Shown here in pieces: positions 38,300-44,716 of a stretch of DNA of 44,716 bases. Numbering within the stretch: position 1 is the stretch's first letter; the number at the start of each line of letters is the position of its first letter. The translations under genes were made by a program, and so were the position numbers. The stretch is taken from the IMG/VR virus record IMGVR_UViG_3300027987_000068, positions 1-44,716 of that record; one strand, 5' to 3'. Below the pieces are notes generated by a model that was given only the letters and a program-made list of their open reading frames with translations, was not told the DNA's origin and did no database searches. This stretch comes from a virus.

Positions 38300-40029
38300 G
38301 GCTCGCGGTCGTGACGTGTTGTCGGGATTACGGGCGATTCCTCGACGATTGGGCTCGCTCGCTCGTCGCGCTCACGGTCCGGCCCGAGCTCGTCGGGATC
38401 GTCGACGCTGGCTCGAGGGACGACACGCCCGACCGGATCCGCGAGGCGAGCGCATACCTCGAGGCGGCCGGGATCCGCGTCGAGACGCGCCGGATCGACA
38501 GCCGTAACCTCGGCACCGCACGGAACGCCGCGGTCGAGATCGCGGACGGGTTCGAGTGGGTCCAACATTTCGATGTCGACGATACGGCGATGCCGCATAT
38601 GGTCGCCGATTTCGCGGAGCTCGCCGATCGCGCCGACGTGATCCCGGCCGGGTACGAGCGGAACGGCAACCTCGCGGCCGGGCCTCGGAACCGGAGGCGG
38701 CTCTACAGCTCGAGCCGCGGCGCGTCGACGCTCCGGTCCGGAGCTCCGGCGTCCGGCGTGTCGCCGTTCCGCCGCTCATTTTGGGAGCGCTCGCCGTACC
38801 GCGAGGATATGCCGGGCGGGTGGGATACCGCGTTGTGGATCGGGTTTGCACACCTCGACGCGCGGTTCGTCCCGACGCGTCGGCCCGTATTCTGGTATCG
38901 GCAACATGCCGGCTCGACGTTCAACGATCGGCGCAAGAATGAGCGCCGTACGCAATTCGTCGGATGCCAGCTCGCGGCGCTCCGGCGAGGCGACAGCGGC
39001 GTTACCGTGCTCGTGCCGTGGCAACCCGACAATGGACCGCGCGACGCTGCGTGGGCATGGGTCCGGCGCCGGTACGAGGAGCTCCGGCCCGATTGGCAAA
39101 TCGTCGAGGGCTCATGCGGCGCCGGCGAATGGCGGAAAGGGCTCGCGGTACAGGCCGGGCTCGCTCAAGCTCGAGGCGACGTCCTCGTGATCGCTGACGC
39201 GGATTGCGTGGTCGACCTCGAGGCGATCGACGAGGCGATCCAGCATGTACGCGCCGGCGCCGCGTGGGCGATCCCGCACCGGCTCGTGCACCGGCTCGAC
39301 TCCGCGTCGACGTCGCACATCCTCGAGAGCGAACCTCGAGGCGTGGAGCTCGGCGGCCGGACGATCCGCAAGCCGTACGAGGGTTACGCGGGTGGCGGCG
39401 TGTTCGTCATCCGGCGCGACCGGTACGAGGCGTCCGGCGGGATCCCGCACCGGTTCAGCGGGTGGGGCGCCGAGGATGAAGCGCTCGCCGTGATCCTCGA
39501 CGCGCTGATCGGCGATCACGTCCGGCTCGAGGCGGATTTGTGGCATTTGTGGCATCCGCCCGGCCGGCGCGGCTCGCATCCGCGTTACCAAGAAAACCGG
39601 CGGTTCCTCTCGGCGATCAAGCGAGCGGCGGCCGATCCCGACGCGTTGTGGTCCGTGCTCGCGGCGCTTGAGGCTGGCGCGACCGTGAGCTCGAGCCGAG
39701 GCACGGAGCTCGTTCGCATGATCGCGCTCGAGTCGTTCCGGATCGGCACGCGTACGATCGTACGCGGGCAAGCATTCGCCGCGACGCCCGAGGAGGTCCG
39801 CCGGTTCAGGATCCGCGAGCAAAAGCTCGCCGTCGAGCGATATTCCGGCGTCGGCCGTCGGGCCGCCGAGCTCAAAGCCGCCGCGGCCCGGATACCCGAC
39901 GGGCAACAGCGCCGGCTCGCGATGGCCGGCACGAGGACGCGCGCCCGGGCCGAGCTCGACGGCGTGCTCGCGCTCACGCTCCCCGAACCCGATCCGTTGA
40001 GGCGGGTCGACGAGGCGGACGATGCTTGA
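38296..40029 (+). CDS. Double GT2 glycosyltransferase with a neck-like C-terminal domain
   Basis: A 577-residue protein from GTG 38296. Domain 1 (1-225) is a GT-A fold: VVTCCRDYGRFLDDWARSL, VDAGSRDDTPD, and DVDD at 93-96. Domain 2 (from about 237) starts VLVPWQPDNGPRDAAW, has DADC at 301-304 and GWGAEDE at 389-395, typical metal-binding and acceptor-site motifs. Residues 475-515 (MIALESFRIGTRTIVRGQAFAATPEEVRRF) look like the small phage neck protein with pattern M-x-ALxxF..G..T..RG..F, so a glycosyltransferase seems fused to a virion-type domain. Overlaps the connector gene by 8 bases. Confidence 0.65.
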   Translation: MRLAVVTCCRDYGRFLDDWARSLVALTVRPELVGIVDAGSRDDTPDRIREASAYLEAAGIRVETRRIDSRNLGTARNAAVEIADGFEWVQHFDVDDTAMPHMVADFAELADRADVIPAGYERNGNLAAGPRNRRRLYSSSRGASTLRSGAPASGVSPFRRSFWERSPYREDMPGGWDTALWIGFAHLDARFVPTRRPVFWYRQHAGSTFNDRRKNERRTQFVGCQLAALRRGDSGVTVLVPWQPDNGPRDAAWAWVRRRYEELRPDWQIVEGSCGAGEWRKGLAVQAGLAQARGDVLVIADADCVVDLEAIDEAIQHVRAGAAWAIPHRLVHRLDSASTSHILESEPRGVELGGRTIRKPYEGYAGGGVFVIRRDRYEASGGIPHRFSGWGAEDEALAVILDALIGDHVRLEADLWHLWHPPGRRGSHPRYQENRRFLSAIKRAAADPDALWSVLAALEAGATVSSSRGTELVRMIALESFRIGTRTIVRGQAFAATPEEVRRFRIREQKLAVERYSGVGRRAAELKAAAARIPDGQQRRLAMAGTRTRARAELDGVLALTLPEPDPLRRVDEADDA

Positions 40030-40570
40030 TCTCGGCGAGGTGAAATCGTGGCTCAACAAAACCGACACCGCGCGGGATGACGAGCTCCGCGCGCTGACGG
40101 ATCGAGCGTGTGCCGCGGTCGAGCGCGAGCTCGATTGGTGGTTCGGAGCTCCGCGCTCCGTCGCCGAAACCGTGAACGGCAACGGGCGGCCCGTGTTCTA
40201 TCTCCGGCAGCCGCCGCACATTGATACGCCGCTCCTCGTCGAATACCGCGCGAGCCTCGCGGACGATTGGGAGATCGTGCCGGCGACCGATTACGAGCTC
40301 GACGGGCGCGCCGTGCAGCATGCGTATTGCTGGACGCGCGGGCTCCGGAATTGGCGATTCACGTACGCCGAGGGATTCGACCAACCTCCGGGCGATGTCG
40401 TGCAGCTCGTTTTGCGGCTGATCGCCGCGCAATGGCTCCGACCACAGTCGGGCGACATCCAATCCGAGACGCTCGGCCGGTATTCGTACACGCGCGGCGG
40501 CGAGATCGACGTCGCGAGCGTCGACGGCTGGACGGCGGTCGCCGCGAATTGGAAACGAGGGCGGATCTAA
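40022..40570 (+). CDS. Head-tail connector (gp6-like adaptor)
   Basis: A 182-residue protein from ATG 40022. LDLGEVKSWLNKTDTARDDELRALTDRACAAVERELDWWFG has the helical pattern of HK97 gp6-like adaptors that attach below the portal. It begins inside the glycosyltransferase end and is followed at once by the closure gene at 40571. No signal or membrane segment. Confidence 0.7.
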   Translation: MLDLGEVKSWLNKTDTARDDELRALTDRACAAVERELDWWFGAPRSVAETVNGNGRPVFYLRQPPHIDTPLLVEYRASLADDWEIVPATDYELDGRAVQHAYCWTRGLRNWRFTYAEGFDQPPGDVVQLVLRLIAAQWLRPQSGDIQSETLGRYSYTRGGEIDVASVDGWTAVAANWKRGRI

Positions 40571-40933
40571 GTGGGCGCGATAACGCACCTCCTCGACCAC
40601 ACGGCGCGCGTGTGGCGCCGCGTCGAGACGATCGGCACGCTCGGCGATACGATCGTGACGTACGACCTCGCATACGACGAGCTCGCATGCGCCGAGGACG
40701 GGCAAAATTCAGTCGCCGGCAACCCGGGCGCCGGGCAAACGCCGATCGGTCGGAGGTGGGTCTATTTCGACGTGGGGCCGACGATCCGGTTCCGTGACGT
40801 GATCGAGCTCGTATCCGGCCCGAACGCGCCCGCCGCGCTCGAGGTCGAGTCGAGCGACAATCGCCGCGGGCATCACCTCGAGATTCAAGCGAGCGAATTC
40901 CGGGGCAAGCTCCCGGAGGAGGCGGGCTCGTGA
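40571..40933 (+). CDS. Head closure / head-tail joining protein
   Basis: A 120-residue protein from GTG 40571. LLDHTARVWRRVETIGTLGDTIVTYD and later beta strands (WVYFDVGPTIRFRDVIEL) match head-closure proteins of the SPP1 gp16/HK97 type in size and order. It sits between adaptor and gp10-like genes. GTGA-coupled to the next gene. Confidence 0.65.
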   Translation: MGAITHLLDHTARVWRRVETIGTLGDTIVTYDLAYDELACAEDGQNSVAGNPGAGQTPIGRRWVYFDVGPTIRFRDVIELVSGPNAPAALEVESSDNRRGHHLEIQASEFRGKLPEEAGS

Positions 40934-41409
40934 TCCGCTGGCGCGAAAGCGAATGGGAGAACCTCGACGGGATGGGCGACGAGCTCTTGCACGAGCTCCG
41001 GCCGCGTGTCGAGCATCTTGCCCGGCGGATCGGCGTCCTATTCGAGCGAGAGCTCAAGCGCACGCTAACGGGCGCCCGGCACGGTCGCGTTTACAAAGTG
41101 AGCCGGACCGGCCGGAAACACGTCGCGTCGGCGCCCGGCGAGGCGCCGGCGGTCCTGTACGGCGGGCTCCGGAATTCGATCGGGCATACCGAGCCGAGGT
41201 GGTCCGGGTGGATCGTGTGGACGGAGATCGGGACGGGCCTCGGCGTCCGCGCATCCGACCCGCGGAGCGACCCGGACGCGTACGCGCGCCGGCTCGAATT
41301 CGGAGGCGGCGACTCGAGAGGAGTCTACATCGCGCCGCGTCCGTACATGGAACCGACAACGCGGCGCGTCGAGCCCATGATCGACCGGCTCGTGGAGCGT
41401 GGCGTATGA
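40930..41409 (+). CDS. HK97 gp10-like tail/neck protein
   Basis: A 159-residue protein from GTG 40930. The helix ELLHELRPRVEHLARRIGVLFERELKRTL followed by YKVSRTGRKHVASAPGEAP and a final RPYMEPTTRRVEPMIDRL is the usual pattern of the gp10-type neck component. Synteny with neighbours supports it. ATGA-coupled to the tail terminator. Confidence 0.7.
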   Translation: MIRWRESEWENLDGMGDELLHELRPRVEHLARRIGVLFERELKRTLTGARHGRVYKVSRTGRKHVASAPGEAPAVLYGGLRNSIGHTEPRWSGWIVWTEIGTGLGVRASDPRSDPDAYARRLEFGGGDSRGVYIAPRPYMEPTTRRVEPMIDRLVERGV

Positions 41410-41825
41410 GATGGGACGACGTGCTCACCGCGATACGTGCCGCGCTCGTGGCGGACAGTGTCGTCGCGGCGTTGTACGGCAATTCGGTCCGGCTCGCCGG
41501 CGACAGCGATTACAAGACGCCCGGCATCGAGCTCCGGCTCTTGATCGACTCGATCGACGAGACGTGGGAGCCGTGCACGGTTCAGGTCGACCAATGGGCC
41601 GAAACGGCGCCCGAGCTCGTCGCCGGCGAGCGCGCGATCCGCAAGCTCCTCGATCACGAGAGCCCGACCACGATCGAGGGCGTGTATATGTGGGCGACGT
41701 TCCTCGAGGGCGCGGATCTCGGCGCCGTGGCGATGGGTCCGGACCGCGGCAACGTGTTCGGGAGAGCGATGCGGTTCCGGATGATGCCGGTACGGGAGGA
41801 CCAAAGGGCCGGACGGTCGGCGTAA
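41406..41825 (+). CDS. Tail terminator protein
   Basis: A 139-residue protein from ATG 41406. The order adaptor, closure, gp10, terminator and tube is standard, and the sequence RWDDVLTAIRAALVADSVVAAL at the start and VQVDQWAETAPELVAGERAIRKLL are typical of gp17/gpU-like terminators that cap the tail before joining to the head. Followed by a 25-base gap with a GGAGGAGG ribosome site. Confidence 0.65.
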   Translation: MRWDDVLTAIRAALVADSVVAALYGNSVRLAGDSDYKTPGIELRLLIDSIDETWEPCTVQVDQWAETAPELVAGERAIRKLLDHESPTTIEGVYMWATFLEGADLGAVAMGPDRGNVFGRAMRFRMMPVREDQRAGRSA

Positions 41826-41850
41826 CAATCTCACGGAGGAGGAACCTCTC

Positions 41851-42543
41851 ATGCTGTACAACTTGCTCGACCTCGAAACCGTGCTCCGCAAGATCGGGCG
41901 GGGGACGGTATGGTACGCGCACGACGGGACCGGCCCGCTCGATATCGGGTCGCCGATCAAGTGGGACGGCACGACGGCTCTACAGCTCGCGCCGATCTCC
42001 GACACGGAGGGCGAGATCGTCCGGAACCCGAATGCGGACATTGCAACGCTCACGCTGCCCGAGCTGAGCGGAACCGCGGTGCACGAGGCGACCGCGGTCG
42101 GAGGCAACCCGACGCTGTCCGTTCCGTTGTTCCTCGCGGATCCCGACCTCCTCGCGATCCTCTCGGAGACGGGCCTCGCGGGAATGGGGCATTTTCGCGT
42201 TCGCGATGTGTCCGGCGTAACGATCGTCATTTTCCCGGAGGCGCTTTTCCGGAAAGACGACGGCACGTACGCTCAGCTCAGTTTTACCGGCGGGACGTGG
42301 CTCCTCGACGGTGGCGCGCTCGGCGCGGCGCGCACGACGCTCCTCGGGCATTCGACGTGGTTTTGGAATGCCTACATCATGCGTCCGGAATTCAGTTTCC
42401 GGGGCGGACACGGCGACGATGCCAAGAACATCGAGACGGTCGAAATCCGCGGCATGTTCCATTCCGGGATGCCGGACGGACAACGGATTTTCACGATCGG
42501 CGATCCGACGCTCGTCGGTATCGACCTCGAGGGAGGTAGCTAA
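41851..42543 (+). CDS. Major tail tube protein
   Basis: A 230-residue protein from ATG 41851 with a strong GGAGGAGG ribosome site. Beta-rich with TLTLPELSGTAVHE, TLSVPLFLAD, LSFTGGTWLLDGG and a final GDPTLVGIDLEGGS. Tail tube proteins have this size, position (between terminator and chaperones) and need for high expression. No extra Ig-like domain is apparent. Confidence 0.75.
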   Translation: MLYNLLDLETVLRKIGRGTVWYAHDGTGPLDIGSPIKWDGTTALQLAPISDTEGEIVRNPNADIATLTLPELSGTAVHEATAVGGNPTLSVPLFLADPDLLAILSETGLAGMGHFRVRDVSGVTIVIFPEALFRKDDGTYAQLSFTGGTWLLDGGALGAARTTLLGHSTWFWNAYIMRPEFSFRGGHGDDAKNIETVEIRGMFHSGMPDGQRIFTIGDPTLVGIDLEGGS

Positions 42544-42546
42544 GCC

Positions 42547-43038
42547 GTGCAACCCATTTCTCCCGTCCCGAGGGAGGAGCGGGCTCGTATGCTCCGCGAG
42601 AAATTCGGCGCGCCGGAGCCGGTCGATCCCGGGCCGGCTCCGCGCCCGCTGAACCTCGACGCGGTCCTCGATTTGGGAAATACGTGTTATTTCCTATTTC
42701 GCGGCCGAGCGTACGGCGTCCCGCCGCTGCCGTGGCGTGCCGGCGAGCTCCTCCTCGATGCCAAGCTCGAGGCAATGTCGATCGGGCGTCTCGTCGATCG
42801 TGAGGAGCTCCCGCGATATTACGCGTCGCTCCGCCAGCTCTCCCGGATCTTGTGGCGGCATACACGATGCGTCGGCCGCGTTCGTCGGCTGGCGCATCGT
42901 CTCGGCATCATGCGGAACCCGTACCGCAACGCGAGCGACCAACAGCTCGTCGAGCTCGTCGATTTTTTCTTGGGGCGCCGGATGTCACGCGGCGACCTCC
43001 GGCCGCTGGCCGGCGTCCCGGAGCTCGGAACCTTTTAG
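42547..43038 (+). CDS. Tail assembly chaperone, short form (gpG-like)
   Basis: A 163-residue protein from GTG 42547. It ends GTF at a TAG (43036-43038). Helical C-terminal half with RLAHRLGIMRNPYRNASDQQLVELVDFFLGRR. Its position between tail tube and tape measure is that of lambda G. It contains the slippery TTTTTTC in frame near codon 139-141, from which a longer form is read. The chaperones keep the tape measure soluble during tail assembly. Confidence 0.7.
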   Translation: MQPISPVPREERARMLREKFGAPEPVDPGPAPRPLNLDAVLDLGNTCYFLFRGRAYGVPPLPWRAGELLLDAKLEAMSIGRLVDREELPRYYASLRQLSRILWRHTRCVGRVRRLAHRLGIMRNPYRNASDQQLVELVDFFLGRRMSRGDLRPLAGVPELGTF

Positions 43039-43253
43039 ATGATGCCGCGACGTTCGCGCATAGGCTCCCGGCGTGGTGCGGGCCGGACGGGTTGCCGCTC
43101 TCGTGGCGCCATTACGTCTACGGCGCCGAGTACCTCGCGAGGGCCGATGCGCGGGAGGACGTCCGGCTCGCGGCTGCCGTCCGGATCGCGTCGCACGCGA
43201 CGCCGAACCATTTCAAGATGTGGGTTGACCGCATGAGAGCGGGGGAGGCGTAA
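42547..43253 (+). CDS. Tail assembly chaperone, frameshifted long form (gpGT-like)
   Basis: Reading the gpG-like gene to the TTTTTTC at 42963-42969 and slipping back one base continues in the other frame to the TAA at 43251-43253, giving about 235 residues. The added part has a Pro/Arg hinge, then LLDDAATFAHRLPAWCGPDGLPLSWRHYVYG and a helical AREDVRLAAAVRIASHATP, which reads as genuine protein. This reading frame has no ATG or GTG start suitable for separate translation near its beginning, which supports frameshifting. The tape measure starts three bases later at 43256. Confidence 0.75.
42963..42969 (+). promoter_or_regulatory. Canonical -1 slippery heptamer T-TTT-TTC
   Basis: In the gpG-like frame the codons are GAT TTT TTC TTG, giving heptamer T TTT TTC (X XXY YYZ). 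It lies about 70 bases before the gpG stop, within the overlap of both frames, the proper place for the lambda-type G/GT switch. GC-rich sequence follows (GGGGCGCCGG), which may form the usual stimulatory structure. Confidence 0.8.
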
Positions 43254-43255
43254 CG

Positions 43256-44716
43256 ATGGCCGGCGGCCCGATCCGCAAGCTCGTGCAGCTCGTGCTCGAT
43301 CGCAACGCGGCGCGCAAGATGGAAAGCGACGCGAAAAAGTCGCTCGGCGTCGTCGATCGTGCGCTCGGCAGCGTTAAAGGAGCCGTCCTCAAGCTCGGCG
43401 CCGCGATGCTCGCGGTATTCGCCGTCCGGCGCATCGCCGCGTTTACGGCGGAGGTGTATAAGCTCGGGCTCAGCGTCGCCGAGACGGGCAGTAAATTCCG
43501 GACGACGTTCGGCGAGGCGACGGAGCTCCTCGACGCGTTCCTCGCCGATTTCACGCGGATTGCCGGGCTTACGAATACCGAGGGTCGCGAGATGGCCGCG
43601 ACGGCCGGCGCGATCGGGCAAGGGCTCGGGTTCTCGACGCAAGAGTCGGCGAAATTCTCGGCGAAAATCCTACAGCTCGCCGGCGACCTCGCGTCGTTCA
43701 ATAACGTGCCGATCGAGGAAACATTCGCCGCGCTCCGGTCCGGCATCACGGGCGAGACGGAGCCGCTCAAGCGATTCGGTATCGTGCTCTCGGCCGACGA
43801 GGTCAAGCTCCGCGCGCTCACGCTCGCACATAAGACGAACGCGAGCCAGCTCAGCGACTCCGAGCTCGCGCTCGGCCGGCTCGTGCTCATGTACGAGAAA
43901 GCCGGCATAGCGGTCGGCGATCTCGAGCGCACGCAAACCTCCGGCGCAAACATGGCGCGCCAGCTCGGCGCCGCGTGGCGCGAGCTGAAAGAGGCGATCG
44001 GCGTCGCGCTCGTCGGCGCGTCGGATGCCGAGGGATTTTTCGGTCGCTTGACCGGCGTCGTCCGCGGGCTAACCGCGTGGGTCCGGGATAATCAAAAGGC
44101 GTTCGACGCGCTCGGGCTCGTTTTCATTTCGACGATTCAGTTCCTCGGCTGGCTCGCCGACGGCGTGTGGCGGGCCGGCCAGCTTATCGCCGGGTTCTTT
44201 ACCGGCGCGGCGTCCGGCGCGGCGCAAGTTACCGCGATCCTCGCCGACTCGATCGCGCTCCTCGTGCGCGGGCTCGCGCTCCTGATCGACATAGTGCCCG
44301 GGCTCGGCGACGTCGCGGAGGGCGTCGAGGGCGTCGCGGACCGGATCTCCGACGCGGCCGACAACGTCCGGCGGTTCGCCGTGATATCAAGGGCAGCGGC
44401 CGACGGCATGTACCGCGACGCGCTCCGCGTCAAGCGTGGAGCTCCGGGCGCGGATGGGCTCACGACGATACCCGACGTCGGGCTGCCGACCGCCGACTCG
44501 ACGCCGAAAGCCGGATCTAGCAAGTCGAAGCTCGAGGGCGCCGCGAAAGCGCTCGACACGTACAAGAGAGGGCTTGAGTCGATCCGCACGCTCTCGAAAT
44601 TGCTCGGCTCGGATTTCGATGCGCTCGGCGCCGAGGCCGCGCTCGTCAATTCCGCGCTCGTCGCGCTCGCGAACGAGGGCGTCGACGAGAACGATGCCAA
44701 GATGCGCGAGCTCCGC
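43256..44716 (+). CDS. Tape measure protein, N-terminal part (runs off the window end)
   Basis: Starts ATG 43256 with GGGGGAGG ribosome site and reads 487 codons to the edge. It opens AGGPIRKLVQLVLDRNAARKMESDAKKSLGVVDRALG and contains the family pattern ITGETEPLKRFGIVLSADEVKLRALTLAHKT (about 165-195), typical of phage tape-measure proteins with transmembrane-like hydrophobic segments near residues 290-345. The sequence continues at base 1-482 in the same frame after collapse of the end overlap. Length and hydrophobic helices fit a protein that enters the host envelope with the DNA. Confidence 0.9.
   Translation, partial: MAGGPIRKLVQLVLDRNAARKMESDAKKSLGVVDRALGSVKGAVLKLGAAMLAVFAVRRIAAFTAEVYKLGLSVAETGSKFRTTFGEATELLDAFLADFTRIAGLTNTEGREMAATAGAIGQGLGFSTQESAKFSAKILQLAGDLASFNNVPIEETFAALRSGITGETEPLKRFGIVLSADEVKLRALTLAHKTNASQLSDSELALGRLVLMYEKAGIAVGDLERTQTSGANMARQLGAAWRELKEAIGVALVGASDAEGFFGRLTGVVRGLTAWVRDNQKAFDALGLVFISTIQFLGWLADGVWRAGQLIAGFFTGAASGAAQVTAILADSIALLVRGLALLIDIVPGLGDVAEGVEGVADRISDAADNVRRFAVISRAAADGMYRDALRVKRGAPGADGLTTIPDVGLPTADSTPKAGSSKSKLEGAAKALDTYKRGLESIRTLSKLLGSDFDALGAEAALVNSALVALANEGVDENDAKMRELR
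44244..44716 (+). repeat. Near-identical end repeat, right copy
   Basis: Counterpart of bases 1-482, 473 bases long because it lacks the 9-nt in-frame insertion. It ends at exactly the point (base 482 equivalent) after which the left copy changes reading frame, suggesting an assembly boundary there. Confidence 0.9.

Noticed and set aside
43039-43236. ATG-ATG frame right after the gpG stop
   Set aside because: It encodes an Arg/Ser/Gly-rich shadow; the gpT-like frame gives a better protein.
1-44716. tRNA genes, integrase, phage repressor
   Set aside because: No cloverleaf, tyrosine or serine recombinase motif, or CI-like gene was found by eye. This suggests, but does not prove, a strictly lytic phage.

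Overview
The window is an almost complete, high-GC (about 65-70% in sampled lines) tailed-phage genome, with every supported gene on the + strand. The contig was cut inside the tape-measure gene. Bases 1-482 and 44244-44716 are near-identical copies of the same tape-measure segment, so the genome is probably a circular map (circularly permuted or terminally redundant) of about 44.2 kb. Genes are packed tightly, many joined by 4-nt ATGA/GTGA overlaps. The large terminase, HK97-type portal/MuF protein, S78 protease, HK97-fold capsid, connector series, tail tube, tail chaperones with a frameshift site, and tape measure identify a long-tailed, siphovirus-like phage. A coiled-coil inner spanin, an amidase endolysin and heptosyltransferase-like genes suggest a Gram-negative host; the species cannot be read from the sequence. 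I see no integrase, phage repressor, tRNA or CRISPR array.

Layout: 1-1191 end of the tape measure; 1188-6875 distal tail and a 1745-residue modular hub/fibre protein; 6881-9265 lysis cassette (small membrane proteins, amidase, spanin); 9315-13490 accessory virion proteins, including a methyltransferase-like protein and a fibre with eighteen 22-residue repeats; 13491-13645 the largest intergenic region, with nested palindromes including a parS-like core; 13646-15417 small, often Cys-rich proteins; 15414-25418 a Mom-like DNA modification protein, RecE-like nuclease, RecT-like annealing protein, SMC/RecF-like ATPase, RuvC-like resolvase and a replication protein whose gene carries iteron-like repeats; 25415-27948 small accessory genes and a likely small terminase; 27949-34767 large terminase, portal-MuF, protease and capsid; 34772-40029 a neck-region protein and a four-gene methyltransferase/glycosyltransferase cassette; 40022-43253 connectors, tail terminator, tube and chaperones; 43256-end start of the tape measure.

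How the genes fit together: early genes would modify phage DNA (Mom-like), recombine and replicate it (RecE/RecT/SMC/RuvC-like and the initiator with its candidate origin). The late genes package and build the particle, and the lysis cassette releases it. The most unusual part is the sugar/methyl-transfer cassette placed between capsid and connector genes, one member of which seems fused to a small neck-type domain. This could be a system that decorates the virion. Other notable signals are a canonical TTTTTTC frameshift site in the tail chaperone gene, a required frameshift in the large terminase, a parS-like palindrome, and strong local over-representation of GAGCTC, which carries the Mom recognition consensus on both strands.
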